Shown here: positions 8,245 through 15,752 of the stretch, in pieces
How positions within the stretch are numbered: position 1 is the stretch's first letter
Layout: each line of letters starts with the position of its first letter
Assembly: GCF_005502275.1 (NCBI RefSeq)
Contig: NZ_SWLZ01000023.1
Coordinates: 1-64,000, forward strand
Source of the DNA: Robertmurraya siralis
GTDB taxonomy: Bacteria; Bacillota; Bacilli; Bacillales; Cytobacillaceae
Direction: 5' to 3'
Length of the DNA: 64,000 bases
Program-made: the position numbers and the translations under genes
Notes under the pieces: generated by a model
Told to the model about the DNA's origin: nothing
The model's database searches: none
Seen by the model: only the letters and a program-made list of their open reading frames with translations

Positions 8245-8649
8245 ATGACACATGAATTAACGAAAGAAACGTACGAATCACTAGCTGAATTTAGATATCA
8301 ATTAAAGAAATTCCTTCATTTTAGTGATTCTGAAGCACGAAAAGTGGGGGTCACTCCTCAGCAACACCAGCTTTTACTGGCTATTAAAGGGTTCCCCGGA
8401 CGAGACACAGCGACACCACGTGAACTTGCCGAACGTCTGTTCATTTCACATAATGCCTGTGTAGGGTTGATTGATCGTTGTTCACAGCTCGGTCTTGTCA
8501 CAAGAATAAGTAACCCGGATGATGGACGCAGTGTTTTAATTAAATTGACTGTAGATGGCGAAGAAATTTTGCAGCGTTTGTCTGAAATTCATTTAGAGGA
8601 AATCGCAAGGATAGGATTTCTGCAAGTAAAACAGAATGTACCGGATTAA
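8245..8649 (+). CDS. MarR-family regulator
   Basis: Winged-helix repressor of 134 residues, slightly short for MarR. The recognition region is TPRELAERLFISHNACVGLIDRCSQLGLV, followed by the wing ISNPDDGRSVLIKLT and a C-terminal helix for dimerisation. The ribosome site AAAGGTGG precedes ATG 8245. Its own upstream DNA carries an inverted repeat, so autoregulation is likely. The ligand is unknown. The small membrane ORF on the other strand is the nearest candidate target. Confidence 0.88.
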   Translation: MTHELTKETYESLAEFRYQLKKFLHFSDSEARKVGVTPQQHQLLLAIKGFPGRDTATPRELAERLFISHNACVGLIDRCSQLGLVTRISNPDDGRSVLIKLTVDGEEILQRLSEIHLEEIARIGFLQVKQNVPD

Positions 8650-8680
8650 ATGAGTGTTTGAAATAGGAGCAGAAACGATT

Positions 8681-8713
8681 AAAAAGAAGCCTCTGCATTC
8701 CCGCAGAAGCTTC
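8681..8713 (-). terminator. Intrinsic terminator of the metal chaperone gene
   Basis: GAAGC-CTCTGC at 8686-8696 pairs with GCAGAAGCTTC at 8703-8713, followed on the minus strand by TTTTT. It lies just past the stop at 8722 and may also act for the convergent MarR gene. Confidence 0.75.
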
Positions 8714-8721
8714 CATGATAA

Positions 8722-8943
8722 TTATGAAACTTTCATAGATAAAACAGAATACCCTAGCTTTTCCAATGTTTCTTTTAGTTTTTCGACCCTCACTTCAGCC
8801 TCATTCAACTCCACTTTTACCTTGCTTGAATTAAACATCACTTTGGCAGATTCTACACCTGCCGTTCTCTGAAGAACCGTTTCGATTTTCTTAATACAGG
8901 ATGGACAAGTTAGTGGCTCTAATTGGAAAATTATTTTTTCCAT
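8722..8943 (-). CDS. Heavy-metal-associated (CopZ-like) chaperone
   Basis: Cytosolic HMA-domain protein of 73 residues. The metal site is CPSC near residues 13-16 (LTCPSCIKKIETVL) in place of the more common CxxC variants, and the ferredoxin-like fold is complete through LGYSVLSM. ATG 8943 is chosen because GAGGAGG lies just before it; a longer frame upstream has no support. It should hand a soft metal to a transporter; the ATPase at 5516-7426 lacks its own HMA domain, which makes a working pair plausible. A near-perfect FNR-type box lies at -41.5 from its -10. Confidence 0.88.
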   Translation of the reverse strand: MEKIIFQLEPLTCPSCIKKIETVLQRTAGVESAKVMFNSSKVKVELNEAEVRVEKLKETLEKLGYSVLSMKVS

Positions 8944-8973
8944 TTTGTTTACCTCCTCAATCGTTATATCTTG

Positions 8974-9015
8974 ATTGTAAGGGAATTTGAAAATGAATAA
9001 ATTGAGGAGGATCAA
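8974..9015 (-). promoter_or_regulatory. FNR-type box and -10 of the metal chaperone gene
   Basis: TTGAGGAGGATCAA at 9002-9015 differs from the perfect box at 7958-7971 by one base and shares its GAGG centre. A minus-strand TACAAT lies at 8974-8979, which places the box centre at -41.5 for a start near 8967. The same DNA also reads as a ribosome site on the plus strand. Confidence 0.6.
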
Positions 9016-9017
9016 GA

Positions 9018-9077
9018 ATGGGATTTAAGAAGATTACGCGCACTGAGCTTCCTTTAGAAAAAGACAAGCATCTGTGA
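9018..9077 (+). pseudogene. 19-codon ORF, possible start of a lost gene
   Basis: ATG 9018 has an excellent ribosome site (GAGGAGG, 9004-9010) and reads MGFKKITRTELPLEKDKHL before TGA. The text looks like the start of a normal gene, but nothing related follows. It may be a truncated gene 5' end, a leader peptide, or chance created by the FNR-type box. Confidence 0.25.
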
Positions 9078-9312
9078 ATCAATTCACTGAAATTTTTAAA
9101 CCGAAAATGCCTATCAGTAAATATTAGCAACCATCGTTTAACTTTTTCATAAGGATTTGATATTTTACTTTCATCATATCCATCTGAATTCTCTAAATTA
9201 ACAAAGTAATATGGTGAAAAGAGTATATATTTTGCACATGACAATATGTGTAACTCTGTTGCTTCTTGTTCAAGAATTACGCCTATTGCCGTAAAGTTGA
9301 ACAATACTTTCA

Positions 9313-9429
9313 TCAAAACTTTAAGTAATGAACAAGCGTGTTAATTCCTGCAAATTTTACAGCCATGATTGCAATTATAACTATAATACTTAATACTACT
9401 CCTGCAGCTTTTTTACCAGAATTATTCAT
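9313..9429 (-). CDS. Small membrane protein, 38 residues
   Basis: ATG 9429 follows AAGGAGCATAG and encodes MNNSGKKAAGVVLSIIVIIAIMAVKFAGINTL and a short tail, a single membrane helix with a basic N terminus. It starts 20 bases after the AraC gene on the same strand, so it is probably the second gene of that transcript. No family is recognised. Confidence 0.5.
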   Translation of the reverse strand: MNNSGKKAAGVVLSIIVIIAIMAVKFAGINTLVHYLKF

Positions 9430-9448
9430 TCTATGCTCCTTCTTTAAT

Positions 9449-10333
9449 TCATATTTCTTCGTCAAACGATAAATTAACTGGCTCGTCCAGCAGTTCACCA
9501 TGTACCTCTAAATTAGTTGTTGGAATACTTTCATCCACTTCTTCAAAAGTGAATTGATCTGCCCATACAGTTCCTTGTCCAGACAGAATGATACCAAACG
9601 AAATAACAGCACTTTGAGTTGGAACATCTAAAATGATTGAGTAATGGTTCCAGTTTGTGGTTCCTTTAATGGGGCGATTACTCATATTATCAAATTGAAG
9701 TACATCTTCCATTGTATCGTCTACTCGCATCCACATCCCAGCGTACGTATCTACCTCTTGCGTACGGATGAAACAAGAGAGTTTAATGCGCTTTCCAACA
9801 AACTGATTAGCCTTAAACGCTTGCATCATGGTTGCGAATTCAGTCGAATCCGACACTGTTTTTGATTTTAAATATCCTGATGCTTTCCCCTGATGAACAA
9901 CTTCATGGTCAATCCCCATTTCGTAATGAAATGGATTTGATCCACTTAAAAACCAACCTTTCACCTTTGTATCCATGTTTGTTTCCTCCTTAATTTTAAT
10001 CATGTCTCGCATGATTCTTCGATACTTGCCTGGTGGTAACTTATAAATCTCTTTAAATGCTCTTGTGAATGATTCTTGTGATTCAAACTGATAATATAAA
10101 GCGATATCAAGTATACGCTCACTTGTGTAAATCAAGGCAGAAGAGGCATTAGCCAATCTTCTTATCCGAATATATTCAGTTATCGTCATGCCAATCGTGG
10201 ATTGGAATATTCGGTGGAAGTGATACTTTGAAAAATTTGATTGTGCTGCAATATTCTCCAAATCAAGTGGTTCATGTAGATTTTCTTCCACATACAAAAT
10301 AATATTCTTAATCATAATTTCATGGTTATACAA
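9449..10333 (-). CDS. AraC-family regulator with C-terminal sandwich domain
   Basis: About 294 residues. The two AraC helix-turn-helix units come first: LENIAAQSNFSKYHFHRIFQ and RILDIALYYQFESQESFTRAFKEIYKLPPGKYR. A C-terminal half follows, rich in beta strands (GKRIKLSCFIRTQEVDTYAGMWMRV), like the ligand-binding sandwich seen in other Bacillus AraC proteins with the DNA domain first. I choose the TTG at 10331-10333, because AAAGGAGGTG ends a few bases before it; the longer ATG frame has no ribosome site. Ligand and targets are unknown. A 38-residue membrane peptide follows. Confidence 0.87.
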   Translation of the reverse strand: MYNHEIMIKNIILYVEENLHEPLDLENIAAQSNFSKYHFHRIFQSTIGMTITEYIRIRRLANASSALIYTSERILDIALYYQFESQESFTRAFKEIYKLPPGKYRRIMRDMIKIKEETNMDTKVKGWFLSGSNPFHYEMGIDHEVVHQGKASGYLKSKTVSDSTEFATMMQAFKANQFVGKRIKLSCFIRTQEVDTYAGMWMRVDDTMEDVLQFDNMSNRPIKGTTNWNHYSIILDVPTQSAVISFGIILSGQGTVWADQFTFEEVDESIPTTNLEVHGELLDEPVNLSFDEEI

Positions 10334-10430
10334 CGAAAGCACCTCCTTTAAATGTAAGATATCAAAGTTTTTCATCCGTTTTTTGATATATCTTGCGACA
10401 AAGTAATTGCTGTATCCTAAAAATCACTAA

Positions 10431-10458
10431 AAAAAGGTCGATGTAATATCAACCTTTT
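10431..10458 (-). terminator. Intrinsic terminator of the PadR-DUF2812 operon
   Basis: AAAAGGT and ACCTTTT arms with GAT/ATC inside (one mismatch) flank GTAAT; on the minus strand six T follow. It lies 20 bases past the DUF2812 stop. Confidence 0.7.
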
Positions 10459-10477
10459 CATACTTAAACTCCTATTG

Positions 10478-11044
10478 TTATTTTTCTTTTAACATTGAGT
10501 ACCTTCGATTAGCTTTATAAAAACTAATCCCAAAGAAAATACTGAAAAAGAAGGGAGACAGCTTCAATAAAGCAAATGGAGTTTCAAAGATGAAAGCCTT
10601 CCAAAACAAATCACCTTGCATACTCCAAAGACCTGAATGATATAATTCCGAAAAATTCATGTAGGGAATAGCAACAGCTAGCATAAGCATACATAGCCAA
10701 AATGAATAACCCATCAATCTTTTATAATAATGGCTGTTTGATTGGCGATCCGAGAAGATTTCATTTTGACCGTCGTCTTCTTTTTGCCAGTAGCGAATCC
10801 TGCCAAACAAGCTATGCGTAATATAATTCCAGCCGAAGTCTTCATATATCCCTTTATACTCTTGAAACTTTTTCTTTGGTAAATACTTTTGATAATCCAG
10901 TCGCATCACATATCTCTTGTCAGTTTTTTTGAATGTATATATTCCTAAACTACTTATATTTGTACAACGATAACCTTTTTGCAACTGCTCGTTTAACCAT
11001 AGTTCTTCCTTTTCAATATCAAAAAACACCTTAAACATCTTCAT
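10478..11044 (-). CDS. DUF2812 membrane protein
   Basis: About 188 residues. The cytoplasmic N-terminal part (FKVFFDIEKEELWLNEQLQKGYRC, YTFKKTDKRYVMRLDYQ) is the DUF2812 domain. Two membrane segments follow (YSFWLCMLMLAVAIPYM and FALLKLSPFFFSIFFGISFY). It overlaps the 3' end of the PadR gene, the usual arrangement: such proteins are nearly always encoded with a PadR repressor. ATG 11044 has GAAGG upstream. Its biochemical role is unknown; a membrane-stress or drug-sensing link is inferred from PadR partners. Confidence 0.85.
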   Translation of the reverse strand: MKMFKVFFDIEKEELWLNEQLQKGYRCTNISSLGIYTFKKTDKRYVMRLDYQKYLPKKKFQEYKGIYEDFGWNYITHSLFGRIRYWQKEDDGQNEIFSDRQSNSHYYKRLMGYSFWLCMLMLAVAIPYMNFSELYHSGLWSMQGDLFWKAFIFETPFALLKLSPFFFSIFFGISFYKANRRYSMLKEK

Positions 11045-11348
11045 TTGATTCACTTCCTTCATACAAGGATAAAATATGCTCTAGCCTTTCTTGTTCTAAT
11101 TTCAAAATCGTTCTTCCTTCTGCGGTGATCATATAAATTTTTCTCCTGCCTGAATTTCCAACAGGTTCAATCCAACCATGTTTACTCAAATTTTCAATCG
11201 CACCATATAATGTACCAGCGGCTAAAATAACAGTGCCATTACTTAATTCCTCTATTTTCTGCATAACGGCATACCCGTGAAGCGGCTCACGTAAAGCTAA
11301 TAAAATATAATGCATCGTTTCGGACAACGGCAATAAATGATGTTTCAT
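11031..11348 (-). CDS. PadR-family repressor
   Basis: Winged-helix repressor of 105 residues, the short PadR subfamily. It shows the diagnostic ALREPLHGYAVMQKIEELS and LAAGTLYGAIENLSKHGWIEP, then the wing GRRKIYMITAEGRTIL and a short dimer helix. The ribosome site GGTGGGG precedes ATG 11348. It heads a two-gene operon with DUF2812, and its promoter is covered by copies of a palindromic element, so it very likely represses itself. Confidence 0.92.
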   Translation of the reverse strand: MKHHLLPLSETMHYILLALREPLHGYAVMQKIEELSNGTVILAAGTLYGAIENLSKHGWIEPVGNSGRRKIYMITAEGRTILKLEQERLEHILSLYEGSESNEDV

Positions 11349-11363
11349 ATTCCCACCCCTATA

Positions 11364-11424
11364 TTCAGTTGAACTATATAGTTGAACTGAATAATAATAT
11401 AGTACAGTTCAACTGAATAGTCAA
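11364..11424 (-). promoter_or_regulatory. Promoter with PadR operator repeats
   Basis: On the minus strand TTGACT (11419-11424) and TATATT are spaced by 17 bases, a strong vegetative promoter. The element TTCAGTT-G-AACTGAA is present in three whole or half copies at 11364-11374, 11381-11391 and 11404-11417. The first two form a 28-bp near-perfect palindrome centred on ACTATATAGT; the third sits in the spacer. This is the expected layout for autorepression by PadR. Confidence 0.8.
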
Positions 11425-11470
11425 CACCATTTTTAAAACTCATCGAAGCAACTTGAAAAAATTTAAAACG

Positions 11471-11510
11471 AAAAAAGTCGATTTCCTAAGTAAAAGAAAT
11501 CGACTTTTTT
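11471..11510. terminator. Strong bidirectional terminator-like hairpin
   Basis: AAAAAAGTCGATTTC (11471-11485) pairs with GAAATCGACTTTTTT (11496-11510). No recognised gene ends here, so it probably insulates the PadR promoter from read-through. Confidence 0.75.
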
Positions 11511-12230
11511 ATAATCTTATTCATTAATTGACCGTTTCATTGAACAAGCAGAGATGACGAATATTGTTCTCAAACATAAACTAAGTTTTTATCCATAAGA
11601 ATTTTATAGGAAAAGATAAAGCTATTTTTTCTTTGTTCATTCAGATTAAATATTCATTTAACAAGCAGTTCATTGTTACGTTTAATTTTTGGATAATTCA
11701 GTATCTTTGAGGATTATTTTGGATCAATTTTAAAAAAACATAGACCTTTGCTTGGGAGTGGTTAACTAGATTTCTTAAACTTACAGCTCTGCCCTAAACA
11801 CTTTTAAATTTTTTCCATTGTTCTGCACTATTTTACAATTAAAATAAATTCTTACTTGTTTAATGAGAAATTAATCGAAGAGTTTTGATTCTCATTATAA
11901 AAACAAGTATTTATTTCAATTAATAGTTTAAAAATAGCATAGTTCCATTACTATCATGTATTCAAGATATGGAAATTTCTTTGAATTTCTGTGTCTATAA
12001 TATGGAGTTTGTAATAATTATTATGAAAAACATCACTTACAAGGTTTAATACATAGCATATGCGGATTTAGATCGCTTCTTTTTTAAAAGCACTTCGACT
12101 AAAGGATCTTCTCAACAATAAACCTCAATTGCATGCTGACTTATTTTATTAATTTGTTTAAATTCCCCATTGATTTACTACTTTCAAAATAATGGTAACG
12201 CATTCTCTGAGTTTAACGACTAATTAAGTA
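11511..12230. other. Gene-free, AT-rich stretch
   Basis: About 720 bases with no frame that has a ribosome site and protein-like text on either strand. I see no repeat or RNA motif here. The last part presumably holds the promoter of the lipoprotein pair. Confidence 0.5.
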
Positions 12231-12244
12231 AAGGAGGTGATACC

Positions 12245-13081
12245 ATTGAAAAAACCATTACTCTATGCTTATCGTTATGGTTGTTAACAGGATGTACGTC
12301 TAATGAAACCGTCAAGAACGGTACGGAGAAAGTTGTAAAGGATAACCACGCGGCCGTTTTTAATGATATTCCGCAGCAATTAAAAGAAATTGATCGTGCC
12401 AAAATGAACACAGCTATCCGTCATTCAAGTAAATCGTACTTAGCTTTATTAGACTCTGCCTTTTTTGCCGACCGTGATCCCGAATCCTTTCAGCAAACAT
12501 CTCACAGCCTCTATCGCCCTGGGGAAAAGTTTGAAATTAATCCAAATACTTTGTCCCGTGGTGGCAAATATGAAGTGAGATTTCTAAAGTTCAACAATAC
12601 GGAGAATATATTTGAAACCATTTTAGAGGAAACTGTGCATCGGGATGACCCTCTCTTTACCATACAAATTCCTGACGAGGAAAATGTCGTTTATTATATT
12701 GAACAGATTGCCCTAAACAAAGATCATGAAGTGCGCAAACAAGAATACCATCGTCTTTTTGTTCCTTACAATGAACTAAATGCAAGAATTGAATTAAATA
12801 AAACTACGTATAGCGCAGGAGATACAATGACGATAACATTAGTGGAATTAGGAACCATCCCATTAGGATTTAGAGCTGGCAGAACCTTTGAAAAATGGGA
12901 CGGTGAAAATTGGAAGCTTTATAAAGTTGATAAAATGGAGAGTGGGCAATTAATTTCAGTGCAAATGGATGATTTTCATTATCCTGAGTACACCGAATGT
13001 CGATTTGAAAAAGGAACCTATCGTATTATTGATAAACTAACAGAGCAAGATAAAATTTCCGCACTCTTTACAGTCGAGTGA
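12245..13081 (+). CDS. Lipoprotein A of a tandem pair, start damaged
   Basis: Predicted lipoprotein of about 278 residues with lipobox LTGC. The frame reads back through a good signal peptide, EKTITLCLSLWLLTGC, to an ATT at 12245, eight bases after AAAGGAGG; the first ATG/TTG in frame (12281) would remove the signal peptide. The out-of-frame TTG at 12246 reads LKKPLLYAYRYGC and stops. Adding one A to the A6 run at 12249-12254 would give TTG AAA AAA ACC, that is MKKTITLCLSLWLLTGC. So the gene is frameshifted in the poly-A run, or uses ATT. The mature part (FEINPNTLSR, EVRFLKFN, EETVHRDDPLFTIQIPDEENV) is nearly identical to the next gene. The family is not recognised. Confidence 0.8.
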   Translation: MEKTITLCLSLWLLTGCTSNETVKNGTEKVVKDNHAAVFNDIPQQLKEIDRAKMNTAIRHSSKSYLALLDSAFFADRDPESFQQTSHSLYRPGEKFEINPNTLSRGGKYEVRFLKFNNTENIFETILEETVHRDDPLFTIQIPDEENVVYYIEQIALNKDHEVRKQEYHRLFVPYNELNARIELNKTTYSAGDTMTITLVELGTIPLGFRAGRTFEKWDGENWKLYKVDKMESGQLISVQMDDFHYPEYTECRFEKGTYRIIDKLTEQDKISALFTVE

Positions 13082-13114
13082 ACGGAACTCTTTAAATAGC
13101 GAGGGAAAAACAAA

Positions 13115-13930
13115 ATGAAAAACATCTATCTATTTTTGCTGTTTTTATTATTAACTGGATGCAGTTCGGACGAAATCACCAAGCCTGACGTTAAAGGTGA
13201 AAACATTCATAATGAGATCCCGCAACAGTTAAAAGCCGTCGACAAAACGAAATTAAATACAGCGATTCAGTACACAAGTAAATCGTACTTAGACTTGCTA
13301 GATTCAGCCTTTTTTGGTGATCGTGATCCAAAATCCTTTCAGCAAACAATTCACCGCCTCTATCGTCCTAGGGAAAAGTTTGAAATTAATCCGAATACTT
13401 TGTCCCGTAGTGGCAGATATGAAGTGAGATTTCTAAAGTTCAACGATGAGGAGAGAGCGTTTGAAACCATTTTAGAGGAAACTGTACATCGAGATGATCC
13501 TCTCTTTACCATACAAATTCCAGACGAGGAAAATGTTGCTTATTATATTGAACAGATTGCCATAAACAAAGATAATGAAGTTCGCAAACGTGAGTACCAT
13601 CGTCTTTTCGTTCCTTACGATGAACTAAATGCAAGAATTGATTTGGATAAAAGCATATATTCCCAAGGCGATACGATGATCGTAACCTTGAAAAATTTGG
13701 GTACCGTTGAGATAGGTACAGGCTATGGAATCATATTAGAAAAGTGGAATGGAGAAGGATGGGAACCATACAAATTCGAACAAATGGTTCCTGACATTGG
13801 TGTTATAATCAGGAAAAACGAATCTTTCTCCCAAGATGTCAAGCTGGATGAATTGGAAAAGGGAACCTATCGTGTCATTAAGGAATTGGATGAAAACGAA
13901 AAAATTTCAGTTTCCTTTACAGTGGAATGA
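13115..13930 (+). CDS. Lipoprotein B of a tandem pair
   Basis: Lipoprotein of 271 residues: signal MKNIYLFLLFLLLTGC with Cys at 16, then a mostly beta-strand mature part. It is a paralogue of the preceding gene: residues about 35-180 are close to identical, while the last 80 residues differ, except for the ending EKGTYRxIxxLxExxKIS. The C-terminal unit (YSQGDTMIVTLKNLGTVEIG) resembles an Ig-like beta sandwich. The gap to gene A is 33 bases, so the two are co-transcribed and end at the terminator at 14091. The function is unknown; it is secreted and anchored outside the membrane. Confidence 0.82.
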   Translation: MKNIYLFLLFLLLTGCSSDEITKPDVKGENIHNEIPQQLKAVDKTKLNTAIQYTSKSYLDLLDSAFFGDRDPKSFQQTIHRLYRPREKFEINPNTLSRSGRYEVRFLKFNDEERAFETILEETVHRDDPLFTIQIPDEENVAYYIEQIAINKDNEVRKREYHRLFVPYDELNARIDLDKSIYSQGDTMIVTLKNLGTVEIGTGYGIILEKWNGEGWEPYKFEQMVPDIGVIIRKNESFSQDVKLDELEKGTYRVIKELDENEKISVSFTVE

Positions 13931-14090
13931 ATACATGTTTCCGCAGACAAACGATTTTCCGGCATCCGATTCATTTCAGAAAAATTTCTAAAGAGGAATT
14001 CGGCTATCTTCAATGGCTTTTTTATGTCAATATTAACTGTTGATTCGTGAAGATTATCCACATAGGCTTTGCAAAATTTAAAAGACGAAT

Positions 14091-14140
14091 GGCTAAAATG
14101 GTGAGCAGATTTCTGCCTACAGCGATTTTAGCCATTTTTT
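14091..14140 (+). terminator. Intrinsic terminator of the lipoprotein pair
   Basis: GGCTAAAAT (14091-14099) pairs with ATTTTAGCC (14125-14133) and is followed by ATTTTTT. It lies between convergent genes; the minus-strand side lacks a clean T run. Confidence 0.75.
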
Positions 14141-14173
14141 CTGAGTCTTTCTTCAATAAATGGAGAAAATAAA

Positions 14174-14800
14174 CTATTCCTCTGTTTTTTCCAGATTCTC
14201 TTGATATTCTTTAATTCCTGCAACTATCGAAGCAGCAACACGATTTTGAAAGTCGTCCGTCCACATTTTGGCCTCATCCTCCTGGTTTGTTAAATAACCT
14301 ATTTCGAGTAACGCAGCCGGCATTTCCGTTTCCTTAACAACAAATAGATCCCTTTTCATTGCTCCTCTATCTCTGAAACCAGTCGCCTCCACCACATGTT
14401 TCTGCATAATCTCAGAAAAAGATTGAGAATTTTTATGATAATAAAATGTCTCGGTTCCCGATACGGAAGAATCTGAAAAAGTGTTTCCATGAATAGATAT
14501 AAATAGATCTGCCTTTACCTCATTAGCGTATTTCGGTCTTTGCCGACTTTCCTGTGAAATGAAAGTATCATCACTTCGTGTCATCAAAACTTTTATATCA
14601 GATTCCTTTTTCAACAATTGCTCCACTTTTTTCGAAAGACTTAAAGTAAAATCTTTTTCATATTTCCCGCTAACACCTGTTGCCCCTGCATCTACTCCTC
14701 CATGACCTGGGTCAATAACCACCTTTAAACGATCGTCGCTACAAGCTGAGCCTATTACGATAAACAATAATAGTCCAAAAAGCCACACGATTTTCTTCAT
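14174..14800 (-). CDS. N-acetylmuramoyl-L-alanine amidase, lipoprotein
   Basis: Zinc amidase of the Amidase_3 (CwlD/LytC-like) family, about 208 residues, that would cut the lactyl-peptide bond of peptidoglycan outside the cell. The N terminus is a lipoprotein signal with lipobox GSAC. The zinc ligands are visible: His in DPGHGG, Glu in SGKYEKDF, His in FISIHGN; the catalytic Glu is in ALLEIGYLTN. It is a single catalytic domain with no cell-wall repeats; lipid anchoring replaces them. ATG 14800 follows GAAGG; a longer frame exists but is unsupported. It is convergent with the lipoprotein pair. Confidence 0.9.
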   Translation of the reverse strand: MKKIVWLFGLLLFIVIGSACSDDRLKVVIDPGHGGVDAGATGVSGKYEKDFTLSLSKKVEQLLKKESDIKVLMTRSDDTFISQESRQRPKYANEVKADLFISIHGNTFSDSSVSGTETFYYHKNSQSFSEIMQKHVVEATGFRDRGAMKRDLFVVKETEMPAALLEIGYLTNQEDEAKMWTDDFQNRVAASIVAGIKEYQENLEKTEE

Positions 14801-15230
14801 ATTTCTGCCTTCTTTCCATTTTAGTTCTTCACTGACATTGCCTAGACTCATAAAACGTCATCTTCTTCATATTAACTTGATCTGCTTCTTCTTACACGAT
14901 ATAACCCATATTCATAATAATATTTCACGCTCGAATTGCTTTACCCTTCCACCATGAGCATTTTGGATACTTTTTAAAAGAATAACACAGAGATGCAAAG
15001 ATGTACTTGGCTTTTTCTAACTTTTGTTATATGCCGGTGCAGCTTTTCTTTCCATGGAATCAAAAGACTTTTCTAAACTAAAAGACGTGCGAGACCAAGA
15101 CTTCACACGAAAAACCGTTTTTTTAGTAAAATGACGATTCAATGAGAGATAGATAAACGTTAATCTATTTTGATAAAAAAACTTCGCTTTAAAGCAGAGC
15201 ATGATTTTAAAAATTGCCCAATAACTTTTG

Positions 15231-15260
15231 CACAAATTATTGGTGCACCAATAATTTGTG
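15231..15260. promoter_or_regulatory. Perfect 30-bp palindrome, MarR operator
   Basis: The 30 bases are perfectly self-complementary, with arms CACAAATTAT and ATAATTTGTG around TGGTGCACCA. It lies about 50 bases before the MarR-MFS operon. The perfect symmetry and position make it the likely operator of that MarR protein. Confidence 0.8.
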
Positions 15261-15308
15261 TGCTACTATTATAATTAAGAAAATTCTTTTATTGGGAGGT
15301 CTCGACAA

Positions 15309-15734
15309 GTGGAAAAAATTGAAGATTGCTTTTGTTTTTTGTTAGGGAAAACTTTTCACAAAGTATCGCAAAAAGGAAAAGAACGGTTAAGCAACTTTGG
15401 AATTACGCCCGTACAATTTACCATATTGCATTTACTATGGGAGAAGGAGGGCCAAAAAAGCATTGACATTGCCAAACGACTTCATTTGGATGGCTCAACA
15501 ATAACCCCCATATTAGATCGGCTAGTGCAAAATGGACTGATCGAGCGGCGCCATGATCCGAAAGATAGACGGATAAACTTAATATATTTAACGGAAAAAG
15601 GAAAAGAACTGGAAACTCCTCTAAATAATACGATGGATGAAGTGAATCATTCGGTAATAGAGGGATTTGATGAGGAAGAAATAAAAGTTTTCAAAAAAAT
15701 GCTGACAAAGCTGGGATTGAACCAGGAAAATTAA
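15309..15734 (+). CDS. MarR-family regulator of an MFS gene
   Basis: Repressor of 141 residues. The winged helix is SIDIAKRLHLDGSTITPILDRLVQNGLIERRHDPKDRRINLIYLTEKG; N- and C-terminal helices form the dimer interface. GTG 15309 follows GGGAGGTC. The N-terminal DCFCFLLGK carries two Cys residues at the place where some MarR proteins sense oxidants or electrophiles, but this is inference. It is co-transcribed with the MFS transporter 18 bases downstream and has a perfect palindrome in its promoter. Confidence 0.9.
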   Translation: MEKIEDCFCFLLGKTFHKVSQKGKERLSNFGITPVQFTILHLLWEKEGQKSIDIAKRLHLDGSTITPILDRLVQNGLIERRHDPKDRRINLIYLTEKGKELETPLNNTMDEVNHSVIEGFDEEEIKVFKKMLTKLGLNQEN

Positions 15735-15752
15735 ATCTGGAAGGAGACATCC

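Noticed and set aside
8957-9316. 119-codon minus-strand ORF
   Set aside because: It overlaps the promoter and start of the metal chaperone gene, has no ribosome site and its second half is non-coding DNA in known use.
15017-15235. 72-codon minus-strand ORF before the MarR gene
   Set aside because: It has no ribosome site, runs into the operator palindrome and lacks any recognisable motif.
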